Positions 1-13,300 of a stretch of 64,000 bases of DNA are shown here, piece by piece. The notes under the pieces were generated by a model that was given only the letters and a program-made list of their open reading frames with translations, was not told the DNA's origin and made no database searches. Positions within the stretch are counted from its first letter, which is position 1. Each line of letters starts with the position of its first letter. The DNA comes from Psoroptes ovis (taxonomy: Eukaryota > Arthropoda > Arachnida > Sarcoptiformes > Psoroptidae), in NCBI GenBank assembly GCA_002943765.1, contig PQWQ01000023.1:2501-66500 (forward strand), written 5' to 3'. The translations under genes were made by a program, and so were the position numbers.

Positions 1-695
1 CGGCAAGACGTGTCTCAGATAAATCACAATCTACATTGAAAATTAAACTTGACTCTAACTATTTTAATTGCAAAACAATAATTAGTCATTTGCTAAACAT
101 CAATGCTAATACATTCATTATCATATTCAAGCAAATAGTGATTTTCTCTAATACAAACTGCCTTTATGATCATAACTACTGTCAGCATGACATTTCAGAC
201 TTATTTTCATCAATTCATCATAAACATTGTTATTATGAGCATCTTAATTGATCATTATTGTTGTTTATTAATTGTTATAATCAATATGATTTTCATAATA
301 TTTTCATTTATCATCATTGCAATTCAATCATCATATTTGTTTTTTGCTTGTTTTCAATCTATCAGTGATAACATTTCACATACTCTCAATCATTCTCGTA
401 GATCCATCTCAGTTTGACTCAACATAGCCGTCTGCATCGTTCGCAAAACCATAAGGTAAGTATTGTTTATATTGTAAATAAGATCATTAAGGCACCATGA
501 TTATGTACTCATAAATTACAGGTTTGGCGTAATCTGACGTTTCTCAAGCATTTATAGCTTGAGTTAAATAGTTTCTTCATGCTTTCCATAGTTACATAAG
601 ATATTCAATGCATTTAATCCTTGCACGGGTATTGAATTATACTGCCAGGATAAAGCATAACGGTGATCTAAAGTTTCTCAAGGCATAGAACCGTC

Positions 696-1041
696 TTAAC
701 ACGTTGGCTGCTATGGGAGACACCGGTGACTACCGAGATGTCACGTGATAAAATCTTGAAATTATCTTAGGTAAAAATCCTGATGAAGTTTTCTAACGAA
801 AATCACTAAATAATAATTGAATAAGTATGAAAAATAGAACAAAATTAGAATTTATAATTTTTATCCTTCCAAAGAGTAGCCGAAAATAACCCTTTCTAAG
901 AAAAATAGATAAATGAACATTTTCAAGTCTGCGCTATTCATTGACGCTATTTTCATAAAGATACTATCAGCGCATCTCGAGATATCCATCTGGGTGTGAA
1001 CGGGCCTTCACGAAAAATGCGTTGGGCAGCCAACGTGTTAA
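696..1041. mobile_element. TTAA-flanked inverted-repeat element (piggyBac-like MITE)
   Basis: TTAA at 696-699 is followed by CACGTTGGCTGC (700-711). The exact reverse complement GCAGCCAACGTG lies at 1026-1037 and is followed by TTAA (1038-1041). The 338-bp interior carries no open frame that could be a transposase. Insertion at TTAA with that tetranucleotide duplicated, and short terminal inverted repeats, is the signature of the piggyBac superfamily, so this reads as a non-autonomous derivative. The arms match perfectly for 16 bp including TTAA and then diverge. Family assignment is inference; the repeat structure is seen directly. Confidence 0.7.
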
Positions 1042-1151
1042 CTGGCCTCAAGATCAAACATAATGGTGATCGTATGACTCGGCTTCATGATCACATTATA
1101 TGCTGATCCTTCATTACCCACTGTATAGAGCCGGCTAAATAGTCAGCCATA

Positions 1152-1390
1152 TATAGACTGCTTTTTTTTTTAAATTGTCAGTCTCTAGCTTTTGCATTCT
1201 TTGAAAATACTGCCAACGTATAGCCTCATTTTTTTGATGAAAGTTACCAGTCTATAGCCTTTGGTTTTTTGAAAAAAGATGGCAATGGATAGCCTTTGCT
1301 TTATTTGAAAAAATTGCCTCTCTATAGCCCTTTGTTTTTGTGAAAATTTCTCTAAGGTTATAGCCTTTGATTTTTCAAAAATTTTGGAGT
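1152..1390. repeat. Degenerate ~35-bp tandem repeat
   Basis: Six to seven imperfect units share a core TATAGCCTTTG followed by a T-rich run, TGAAAA and an A-rich end. TATAGCC-like starts lie near 1152, 1184, 1219, 1253, 1288, 1323 and 1359, giving a spacing of 32-36 bp. Units differ by substitutions and 1-3-base indels, so the array is old. It makes an accidental minus-strand open frame that I do not regard as a gene. Confidence 0.75.
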
Positions 1391-1633
1391 TATGCTTCCC
1401 CGGCATTGTATAGTAATAAGTTACTATGAAATTGACTGAGTAGTTTTTCGCTAATTTTTTATTCTAAATTGAAAGCCGATGACGTACTAATACGTTTTGA
1501 CGTGCAATCTAAATTCATTTTTTAACGTAGTTTTACGTCACTTTATCGCTTGCTTTCAAAGTATGCCGGCTATGTTTTGCTAAAATACAGATTTTCTGCC
1601 GGCTTTTTTCAACAATTGTAATTGAAACGCTTG

Positions 1634-1695
1634 TGACGTAGTAATACGTCAGAATTATCATAATTAATGAATGCCGCTGACGTATTACTACGTCA
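1634..1695. repeat. Perfect 19-bp inverted repeat made of ACGT palindromes
   Basis: TGACGTAGTAATACGTCAG at 1634-1652 is repeated as its exact reverse complement at 1677-1695, with a 24-base loop. Each arm is itself a palindrome (TGACGTA-GTAA-TACGTCA), so the site can form a long hairpin or nested cruciforms, and each arm holds two CRE-like TGACG half-sites. Related single palindromes occur near 1480 and 1526, and again near 19741. Confidence 0.8.
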
Positions 1696-2186
1696 AAAAT
1701 TTCCTGATTTTTTTCAAAAAAAAAATTCCAAAATTTGGTCTTTAATTTTAATGTATTTTTCAAAAATATATGTAACTAGATGTGGTGCCATCTAGTAATG
1801 GTTTTTTAATTAATCAATTTTTTTTTCATCATTTATTATTTTTTAAATTGTTTTTTCATCATCATTCAAACTCTTGATTGTAAAAAGAAAACATCTTTTC
1901 TTAAATTTGAAATAAATAACATATACAAACACTATTTCTGATTTTTTCAATTTTTTGAAAATTTCCAAAGACAATGGTCTTTAATTTATTAAAAATTTTG
2001 GAAAATTTCGAAACTGGCATAGAATAAACAAACAAAATCGAAATGAATCAAATGTTTAATAATTTGGTTTGTTCAGCATCAAACATTTTATTTATGATTA
2101 AAGTTCGGTACAAACATATATAAAAATGGCTAAAAATACAAATTTGATAATTTTCACTAATATTCCATTCGCCTTCTTCTCGGCAT

Positions 2187-3957
2187 TCATTCATTTGATC
2201 GGCTTCTTTTTGATATGTCTCGTAATCGATGTTCAATGGCTGAATGTAATTGATCAATTTCCTTTGGTTGGCCCTAAATAAAGTTGAAACAAAAAGAGAT
2301 AATTAAAAATATGATCAATCAAAGTAATCAAATTGATTATCTTTTATGAGAACTAACTTTAATCATGTAGATACCATCGATGTAAGTGAAACGCAAACAA
2401 TTTTCATTTGCCAATTCAAATGTCATTCCGGCAACAATCAATGCATTCAATATTAATCGGTAAGCTCCCGCTGTTCTCATAACTATTTTTCATCAACAAA
2501 AAAAGAGTTAAAAATAGTTTTAGTTCAATATGAAACAATACCTAAGCGTGAACAGAGTTTGTCATCTTTCATTACATCATTTAGATGAAGTGAACCACGT
2601 CCTTTTTCAACCCATGAAGCCTTTTCAGTGTCCCAAGCATATAATCGGCCATAAATACTGAGCACATTATGCTCATCTACAAATGAATTGTTTATAAATA
2701 ATTCTTATTGAAAATCGAACAGAAATTACCTTCTTCGCCTGTGATCACCTCATATTTTCGTTTGAAAATAGAGTCGGCATTATTTTCGCCATTTCTTGAT
2801 GAGTTTGAAGATGATGCGAATGAAGTGGAAGAATCGGCACTGTTTTTGTCTGCGTTAACGCTTTTTGTTAATGATTGAATGGCTGATTCGCCACCATTGG
2901 AAACATCACTAAACGATATCAAATGAGGACGATCCGATGATGAGCATGTTGTCGATGATGATACAGTAGCCGATATGCCTGATGCAGCTGATAAAATACA
3001 TGAAGATGCTGAATGATTATTTGAAGCCGAATCAGATTGATCAATCACCACACGATCTTCCACTTTTTGACCAAATAAAAATGTTTGCGATGATTTGCTT
3101 TCTTTAGTTTTATCATCACTACTCGATGATGCAACCGAATTATTTGTGTTGCCACCATTTGATGTACCAATCAATGGCGATGCTGATGTCAATTTGATAA
3201 AGGCAGGCGTTTTGATTTTACCAATATCTTCTTTATTCAGCGATATGAATGTTTTACTGGCCGATATCGTTTCTGAAGGCTTTTCAATTTCTATTTTGGA
3301 GAATGGAATCAAAATTAACATCTTTTCATTGATTCAAATCGGTAAATACTCACCTGATGAGAACGAGCTTGATAATTTCAGAATAGATGGCTTCAAAAAA
3401 GAACTGGTCGTATTTGGTGGACTGAGTGGTGTGGGGATCAATTTAGGAGGAGCAAATATTATTTGTGATTCATTCGATGATGAATCCGAAGCATCGTCAT
3501 TACAAGCCGCATTCAAAGCTGTTGATGATGAGGAGGAATTCGTATGAAAACTTGATGCGCGTAAAAATGGATTATTAAGTGAAATGTTTGAATTCATCAA
3601 TAAATTGGCTCCGTTTGATGGTGAACAAATCGATGGAGAACTTTTTTTGATTTGCTGATGGTCACCAACACTTTGTTCATTGTTAGCCTGAGAATGGCCA
3701 CTTGCTGTATCGACCACCACCTGTATGACAGGTGTCGGTGCTGATTTTGATGATGAAGGCGATTTTATCACTGATTCACTTCGCTGTATGACAGAAGTGG
3801 CTTGTGATGATTGCTGACCATCATTCTGACATGAATCACCACATATCTTGGTTTCAGCAGCGATCAACTCTTTCTGCGAATGATCTGTCACAGATGATTG
3901 CTCAATGATTCGATTATCATCAAGCGCTTGGTGATCACTGTTATTTTTGTCTGACAT
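2187..3957 (-). CDS. RANBP3: Ran-binding protein 3
   Basis: Nuclear Ran-binding protein; in animals it is a CRM1/exportin-1 cofactor that binds Ran through a RanBD and stimulates nuclear export. Exons by hand, in coding order: 3957-3354, 3290-2730, 2676-2542, 2482-2358, 2273-2187 (503 aa). All junctions are GT-AG with introns of 53-84 nt, and the frame closes at every one. The first two exons encode a long Ser/Asn-rich disordered half with a KPSILKL-like motif. Exons 2-5 carry the Ran-binding domain, seen as YEVITGEE, YAWDTEKASWVEKGRGSLHL and MRTAGAYRLILNALI, matching the RanBP3 type rather than RanBP1. It lies downstream of LYST on the same strand, 426 bp away. Product is confident; the exact N-terminal start less so. 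Confidence 0.88.
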
Positions 3958-4383
3958 TTATTATTCTAATCATAAGGCATGAAAACAAAAATTGATTAAT
4001 GATTCAAATACAACATAATTGTGTTAGAAATATAATTACCGATTGAAGTTAATTGAATCTTGAAGAGAAATGTCTAATTTGATTGCGAATGTATTCTTAA
4101 TAAACACGATGATTATTTATGATTAATTCAATCAAATTCAGATGAAGAATTCAGTCATAATGAGTGCATTTACTGCTACAACCATCTACCAAAACAAAAC
4201 AAAATAACAAAAAGCAGCACAATTTAAGGGCAATCTTCGAACCACGCATGACTGTTTTTTTCGCTCGCAATTTCTATTTAAACAATTTTCAAATTTACAA
4301 AAAAATGTCAATTTATTAAGTGAATGTGTATACAAAATATGATCATATTTTAAATACAAATGATTTATTATTGAATCATTGAA
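3958..4383. other. Intergenic: RanBP3 upstream / LYST 3' region
   Basis: A 426-bp AT-rich gap between two minus-strand genes. It must contain the LYST 3' UTR (high-coordinate end) and the RanBP3 promoter and 5' UTR. I see no further gene, and no clear TATA box or strong repeat. Confidence 0.5.
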
Positions 4384-7300
4384 TTAATCAATTGTTGGCC
4401 AATTTAAATTTGACAAATTCAAAATACGAAAATTATCACTTGTTAATGTTGAAGATGAATTAGATGTGAATGAAGATGTTGGTAAGCTCATTGATTGAAT
4501 CACAGCTGATTCACCATTTTTAAGTACAATTAGACAATTATTACGATTAAGCAAATAAAGAAAGTCACATTTATATGAATAACAAATGCTATATTTGATT
4601 GAAGATAAATTCAATTAGTCTTCAAGGTAAGAATGTAGTCTTATGAATGACTTACCTAATAATTGGACTATTTGTTGATATGTTAAACTCAGGATGAATA
4701 TTTCGAATTAATGTTAAATCCCATGAACTCCAAAGTTTGATGGAACCATCGGAAAAGCCAGTGACAATGGCATTGATTGAAATTCCTTCTGGACATGAAG
4801 AATAGCAAATAGCTGTAATGTATGGCTCAGATTGATTAGTACGAATATCAGCTATGGGCTGTCCATTTAATGTGAACACATGTAATTGACTGGTTCGTGA
4901 TTGATCACTGCCACAATAAGTTACGACGGCTAAATCACCTAAAGTATCACTGATGCATGTCATCACACCCGATACTTGAGGATCAGCTTCTAAAATGGTT
5001 CGCAAATATTGCTGTTTATTCATATCCCAAACAATACATAATCCATTTGAATCAGTCGATAGAGCAACATTGAAATTACGATTTATGGTTATTGATGTTA
5101 TTAATGATCGATGACCAATGAAAAATGATGGTCGATCTTTCAAACGTATTCGCTGAATGTCCTGTCAAATTTAAATTGAATGAATTCATGAACAAATCAA
5201 TGAATAATAATTGATTCTTACGAATTGTTTATCGAATTTCAATGGAAAAGCAATTATGATGCCTGAACGATAACCAACCAGAATCCAATCATAATCAGGA
5301 ATGGATTGACAGATACAAATCTAAATAATAAATGATAGCAATCAAGATCAATAAGATGTTATTGATCATAATCAATAATGACAAACCTCGTCAAGAAAAG
5401 AATTTTCTGCATCAAATAATCGTTTGTGTTGCTGATTACGAAGCCAAATATTTGAATGATGTGGTGACCATGAACACAAAGCATAGAAAATGATATAACT
5501 CGTGTTTATAAATTGATTTCGTGACTGATTATAGGAAACTAATGGAGAAGAATTTGGTGGCAAAAGTAATAAGTCATTGGTTGGTAAAGCTTCCAATCGA
5601 TGAATGCGATATGCGAAACGTTTATGGAAACAAATCACTGGCTTCTGAAATATTGGTGAACCAACATATGATCCCCATTTCAAACCGATAACTTCGCCCA
5701 TTGCTGAACTTGTTTGAGGATAATCTTCTACTGGCAGTGAAACTGCATCTGAGTGAACAGTTGGATGTGGCAGCTGAAACAGCTGAGTGGGCATTTGACC
5801 ATATGTTTTAATCATTGTTTTAAGTGCATGCCTTTTAACTTGATCTTCAATTTTAGACAAATCAGCTGTGAAATGAGTTGCTGGATGAAATACATTGATT
5901 GCTTCGATTGCAGCGCGACCATTTTGTTTATAGCCAAATATCAAATCAAACCAATGATTCAGATGGCGGGTAACATGATTTGATTCAAGCGCTTGTCTAT
6001 TGATTAATGTAAAGAGTCTAGCACTGCCTCGACACCAAGGTGGTAATCGCACATGATTAACGCGTTCACCATTTTGACGTATTCCTAAATCGAAATGTTC
6101 ATTATTCAATAGAAACTCGGGTAAATAAAAAAATTCAGGAATCATTTCTTTGAAGCCATTAGTCGAATCTTCAGTGGCCAATCGCCAAGTGGTTTGAATC
6201 GAATGAAAGCTTCGATCAGGTAAATCAAAATTGCCATCTTGATAATGAAGAAACATTTGTGTGTATGGTGGTAATCTCACTAAATAATACAAAACAATAC
6301 CACTGTTGCTATAATGGGCACCATAATGGTAAGGAGCAGATGTGACTCCAGGCAAAGGCATCGAATCCGGATCGTTCTGATTTTGCTGTTCGATAAGACT
6401 GCATTCGGCTTTGATATAATTGAATTGGTCAATATAATATTTTTCTCGTTCCTTTTTCTGGACAGCAATTGGTTTGGATAAATCACGATATGATTGATGA
6501 TCGATCAGATTCAAAATATCAGATGAATAATCAGACAGTACAAATGGAAACACTGGATATTGCATTAAATCGTTGAAAGTTCGGCCACTTAATCGATTCA
6601 GTTGCATTAAATAATCGAAATTTGACAGACGCCTTTCGCGCCACATTTGTGTGAATGAAACTAAACTAATCGGTTCACTGAGATTAGTGAGAAGATCACG
6701 ATTTTGCATTAGATGTTGGTAACATTCATCTCTGGCCATATTCGATTCGAAAGCAATCAAATATGTCAGACCAGATATCAATACGATTTCAATGGCTTTA
6801 TTCTGCAATTCATATCGACATTTAATCAGCTCTTGAATTTGATCTAAATCAATTGAAAAATTCTGGAAATATGCACGTTTCGAGCTGAAATTGTTCAATG
6901 ATCGCTGTTGATTGCCATTCGATGATTGATTGTGATTACCAACAAATTTAATTCGATTTCTTTTCACCAAAATTTCGCCTTCAATTTGATCATCATAAAG
7001 TATCACATGAGCCATCGAAGTGAACTGTAAAGCTTCATCTTCGCTACAAGATGAGACAATACTTTGGCCAGTCATTGATGAATTGTCCATCGACAAACGA
7101 ATTGGATCATCCATAAACGTTGCAAACAGCTGTTTAGTTCTTAATCGCCGTTTTCGATGATGATCATCCTCAGCCAAAACATATCGATCATCCATTTCGA
7201 GGAAACATCGTTCCATTTTGGTTCGAACACGACCTTGGCTTTCGAATGGACTTAGCTCCCAACTTTGTGGATAATAATCTGGCATAAAACACTTACTTTT

Positions 7301-10300
7301 TTCATGTAATAATTGACCAATCAATTGAATAATACGTTTTTGTTTGAATTCATTATTTGATTGTTGTGCCTTCAAGCGTTTTATATATTTTTTCTTCTCA
7401 TTTTGTTGAGCTAAAATGATTCGATCATTAAGTTGTGATGCTTGCTTCAAAACTGTTTCGAATACATTTGACATGTTTACAAAAATACTGCTTGATGATC
7501 GTAACAATTTAGTTTCATATTCATTTTGTGCTTCATGAATACGTTCATGCCAATCATTCAAAATTGATTTTTTAAAATGTTGATCATCCCCACTGCTTCG
7601 GTTGATTGATTCGAATTGACGACTGAATTTACGACAAACATAACTCAATAATAATGCAGATGGATGTTCATGATGATTACAACCAGAATCTTTGATATGA
7701 TTAACTGATACAAATGATTCATTATGATCATCATTGCTGTTATTTACAAATGCTGACCAATTAAAAATATTCAATTCTTGCACACCAAATTCAGTTAAAT
7801 CATTAAGAAATTCTTTCATTAAATAAATGAATGGCTCTTGGTTATTACTGCCGATGAATTGTTTGATTTGATCAAAATGAATAGTTTTTTCGAAAAATAA
7901 ATGCAAACAAAATATTCGATCATCGATTGATTGTAAATGTGATAATAAAAATGTAAGTAATTGAATCAATAATGATTTGAATAAATCTCGATTATTTGAT
8001 AGATGCTTATTTATTTTTGTTGACGATTTTTCCAATTCAATTTGACCGATTATGTCAAGTAAATGATAAAGTAATTCACGTTGGAAATATTTTTCTTTTT
8101 GACCAACACCTATTCTTGCATTTCGACACACAATCATATCGACAGATTTTTGTGCAACTATTTTCATACGTTCGACAATCATTTTTGGATTAATTGGTGA
8201 ATGTTTATTGTTATTCGATGCTGCAGTCATTTTGCTCAATTCATCAAAACAAGATTGAAATATTGTCACTTGTACATGACGAAATACGGTGGCCACATGA
8301 GCAGTTACTTTACGTTCAATCATAGCAAAATAATTGAATAATTCTTCGATAAAATCCGAATAAATATGTTTATCATTGCAATGATTATATTTGACACTTA
8401 TTTTGCCAATTATTCGAATAATGGCTTCATTTAAATGTTCATCATTATATTTGTTCATATCTTCCGATGGAATCGATAATTGTGTATTAACATTGATAAT
8501 CAATTTAGACAATGATTGAGGTAAACCATATTGTTTGTTCAATGTATTCAACTGATTGATTGACATTTTTTCAATTATTTGTTGCATCAAATGTAATATT
8601 CGATAACACAAACTTATTGGCTGCAAACATTTAGGTAATAACGCTAATAATGGAATATAATTTTCTAATGCAACTTTGGCCACCATTCGCTCCAACTCCA
8701 TGATTGTTTCTGGATGATTACAAATTTCCTCAACACGACGTTTATTTGTTATGGAAAATAGAAATGCAACACAACTATTCATAATGGATTCATCAGCATA
8801 ATAATTATAAATTTGATTCGAAATCATCAGTAAACTAAGTGTTTTTAGTTTACATCGCTCTTCTTCTGATTGTTCATTCGAAAATGATTGATTGAATATT
8901 TTGAAAAAAGTGTCCAAAGCTTGTTGTCTTACTTGTGCTGATGGATTATTGATGAGTACAATCATAAAATCTAATAAGGAAATATTCTCTGGTCCAATTG
9001 CAATTTGGTCGATGTATTTATCCAACAGTCTAATCAATTCACGTGTAATTGATTGATTGCTAACTGAATCATGATCAGCGAACAGTTCTTGTCTTTGTGC
9101 ATCATAAACATTATTTGAATTAGGAGATTGATGATGATTATCAATCAATTCAGAAACAATTTCCCATTCGTCATCATCTAATTGATTGCTTGAATTATCA
9201 CCATCAACATTAGTGGTTGTTGTGGAATCAAATTGTGATAATGACCATTGCCTTTGAACTGGTTTTTTGCTCAAATTCTTCAATTCAATCATGTTTATAT
9301 CATCATTTGAGCTGGTATCTTTTGATGTTAACCAAGTTGATGGAAAAACATAATAAAATGATGCTTTTGTTTGATTAACATGAAGCCATTCAGTGTTTTG
9401 TAATAAAAGCAGACATTCAAATACAGATTTCAACAAATGTGATTGTTTATGGCAACTATTTTCAATCAAACATTGCACTAAGCGAATCAATTGATCAGAT
9501 GAATCGAATATGATGCTCGAATCATTGAAATTGATATGAATATCTTGAATCATATGCAACAATTTGTTGAATGCATTCGTACGTTCAAGCATTGCCAAGT
9601 TATATGATTGAAATGGATTCGATGGTACACTCAATGACATTAAAATATGGAAAAATAGTTTACTGGTGGCCGAATTTCGAATCCAAACACGCCAAGAATC
9701 GATGAACAAATTAATGTTGGATGGTACAATTATGACTGGATTATTATTTTGCCAATTTAAAGTGAATAAGGCATACGTTTTGAGCAGTGAAGTGGTGACC
9801 ATTTTATCGGTTCGTTCATATGCATTCGAAATCAATGAATATGCTTCATAATGACTATCAAACATTAAACGATTGTAATAATGGCTGTTGTAAGCATTCA
9901 ATATCAATTCCAATGTTTGATTCCATAAATGTAAATTATCTGAATGTTCAATCAAATATAAATGTATGAATAATAACACTGATACGCCGCCGCAATCGGC
10001 CAATATTTTCATTGGATTATTTCCATCAGAATTAGTCAGATTATTATTTAATGTTCCATTGAATCTGATCTGATGAATATTTGATTCATTTTGATTAAAT
10101 GATCGATGATTTGACTGCTGATTATTTATTATTATTGATTGATTGGTACGTGAAAGTAGAGTTCGAAAAAATGGATTCATTGATCGATTGGATTCAGAAT
10201 GATTCATCCATGAATAGTAAAGGGTCGGTTTGGATGCTCGATACAGTAATACTAAATTATCCAAAATTGATTGCGATGCATTGGTCATATAATCAGAAAT

Positions 10301-13300
10301 AGACATGCACACAGTAAGCATATCAACATTGTTTTCATTAGCTAATTGTCTTGGCAAAGCAAAATATTGTTCACGTTGAATAATATCTTGATTAAGATGA
10401 TGAAAATGTATGAAATCTGGTCCCAATGAAAACAATACAATTCGTGCAAATGATGTGATCGGCTGCTTGAAAAGCATCAAATTCGATAATTTATAATGTG
10501 AATTGACTATCTTTGATTGAACAGAACCGACAAGTAGAGCACAATTGGATGATATCGATTCATTAATGCGATGTGCATGATAAAACAAAGTTGCTGGATA
10601 TGACCATTTCAATATTTTTTCTCTTTGTCCATTCACAACATGTTTAATCTGTATGAAATGAGCACGTTTATCACATTTTTCATCTAAATCAACACATATC
10701 AAAGTCCATGAGCCAAGCGAATCAGGATGGCTGGCAATAAAGCTTTCATTCAAACAAAATATTTTTCCATTACTTTTTCTGGACAGTCGATATATGAAAC
10801 GATTGTATAGAAAATCAAACCATATTTCCACATTAACACAACAATCCAATACAAATGTACAGATATGCAGCAGTTCATAAGTTAATTGCTGTTTGTGATT
10901 ATTATTATTATTATGATCAGTGTTTGATTTATCGATTAGTGATGCACATTTTTCCAAATAAATCCAATATGTCAATGTACATCGAAATGGCACTTCATGT
11001 TTAATGTTTGAATTGTTTAATGGAATGGCCATTGCAAATGATTTAAATGCATTATTATCATCATTATCACCAACAAATTGATCATCATTCATCATCTCAT
11101 CAATCCAATCTGTTTCAGTCTTCATTGATGATCTATTATTTGATCCGATTAATTTGGTGGTCGGAAAACGTAAACATTGTTTCGGTGGACCAATCAAAAA
11201 TTGATTGATCTGATTGTTTGGAAACAGAATTCGATTCAAGACATTCACAATTGATTCATGATCATTATGCGATCCGTTGGTTAATAATAATTCAATACAT
11301 AAATCAATGGATTCATTTGTCAGACGATTACGATTTAATGCAATAAATAAATCAAATATCAATTTTTTCACTGCTCTACATTCATTTTCATTCGGTGAAC
11401 ATAAAATAAAACGAAAATATTCCATCAAAATTTGACTAAAATTGGCTTCAGCCATAATGGCAATATTATCTCGATTAGCCTTACAATAGCCATATATTTG
11501 ATTCAAACAAACTGCAACATATTTTGATACTGAGGAATTTCGACTAAGCCATTCGCTTAAAATCCTTAAAACTGTTTGGCATAAATCAATGTTATGAAGT
11601 AATGAACTTTGTTTGTTGACCAAATTTGATTGATTATCAATTGTTTGTAATTTGGCCATACATTCAATATCACCATCATAACCATCATCTGACAATTTCT
11701 TTGAGTTTAAAATGAAACAATCTTTTCCATATTCCGAATCAAGATCAGTTTCGTCTGCTTCATTCAAGACACTATCAAATGATGAAGTTCGATGTTGCTG
11801 CTGACGATCAAAAATGGCAAATAAATCAGTAAAATTATTATTGCTGCTGACATTCAAACGATTGACAGATATTTTACATTCAAAACTTATGCGAATTATC
11901 ATTTGTAACAGCTGACCAATCATCGAAATCATAGTTGGTGATTTAGCAACTGGATTCGTATCGATTAAAGTTTCCAATTGATTTGTGATCAACTCAACTA
12001 ATGTAACATCTTGGCGTTCTAAACGTTGTAATAATGTTGCAAATAATTCCATCGATCGCAGTAATCGTTGACAAAATTTCCAATGCATTTCATTCGATTG
12101 ATGTTGTTGTTCGAGTGCGGCAAATAATTTAAGTTCTACGAATATTTGCTCAATCAATTGTCGTGAATGAAACCATAATTTAGTTGTGAATCGATCGTAT
12201 GGCTCACTGTTCAATATTTGACCCAATTGTGGATATGATTCAATTGTGCTATTTAATAACCATGAGAAACGATCTAAACTTGTGAATATTTGAGTTAAAT
12301 GTACGATTCGATGATTGATGGCTGATTGATCATCATCAATGTAAATGCCAAAACTTTGATGTCGGCAAAATTCAATGAATTCACTAAAAGATAGTCGTGA
12401 TTGCTTGTTGAATGAGTGTTTAATTGTTTTGTGATGAACACAATCATCGAAGTGCTGTAGAAAATTATCGATAATGATTGGTATTGTTTGATAGTTTGAT
12501 TGATCCAATTTATTATCAATCAACTCACATAATAATAAATTCTTCAATAAATTAATTGCTAAATATGCAAGATTATCATTCGAATCATCATTAGAATATC
12601 GAATAAATCGAATGATTGCTGGCCATGCTTTCAATTTGACCATCATTCGTAGTAATTGTTGACCAGTTTGTATTTGATGCATCGATTTTTGTCGTTTATT
12701 GATGGGCAAAGGCAATACTGCAGCTGCGATAAGCATTCGTAATACGAATAAATTCACATCGAATGGATATTGTTCATCATCAGTGATAATAATTGGTAAA
12801 ATGATATGACTTACGATCGATTGTTGACAATGTCCATCAACCAATGAAAATAAATTGTATAAATGACGATAAACTGATTGGCGAATCGATACTGATTCTG
12901 ATTTCAATAGTGCTTGATAATGATCTGATAGCGAACTCATAAGACAATTATTCGATTCAAGTGAACATTTACGGTCAATGGAATCATTAAGGTGGTCGCA
13001 ACAATAAGCATTATCGGTGGCATAACCCTCACTGTTCAAAGGAGATGATTGCTGAGGTGATGATTGTGGATCATTGATCCAATTAGAGGCACAAAAATTA
13101 CATTCTTCATCAAAAGTTTGAACATTTTGATCACCGATTGGATGTCTTTCGATTTTAATATTCAACTCAATCACATTGAAAATTGAATTTCGAATAGATG
13201 ATGATAATGGTTCAGTGGTGCTGGTGATGGCCATCAATAACAGATGTTTACAATATTTCCTTAATGCACAACAACAAGATATAAGTTGACCAAGTTGTTG

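Larger units (their letters stand above)
1..2186. other. Intergenic region without a supported gene
   Basis: About 2.2 kb with no coding sequence I can support. Open frames here are short, AT-rich and lack recognisable motifs. A good splice-donor-like site (AAG|GTAAGT) occurs near 455-460 on the + strand, so the tail or 5' exon of an unseen gene cannot be excluded. The stretch holds a TTAA-flanked inverted-repeat element, a degenerate tandem repeat and a palindrome cluster, listed separately. The last few hundred bases should hold the 3' UTR of the RanBP3 gene, which ends at 2187 on the minus strand. Confidence 0.6.

Noticed and set aside
3..251. Open + frame at the window start
   Set aside because: AT-rich low-complexity translation, no motif and no ATG near its beginning.
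3322..3353. 32-nt intron in RanBP3 starting at the same donor
   Set aside because: Too short and puts the second exon out of frame; the acceptor at 3291 gives a 63-nt intron and a closed frame.
3095..3547. 150-codon + frame opposite RanBP3
   Set aside because: Pure antisense shadow of the Ser-rich RanBP3 exons; spans their intron.
4615..4655. Earlier acceptor (TTGAAG) for the last LYST exon
   Set aside because: It leads to a stop after ten codons; the acceptor at 4589 restores a LYST-like WD repeat.
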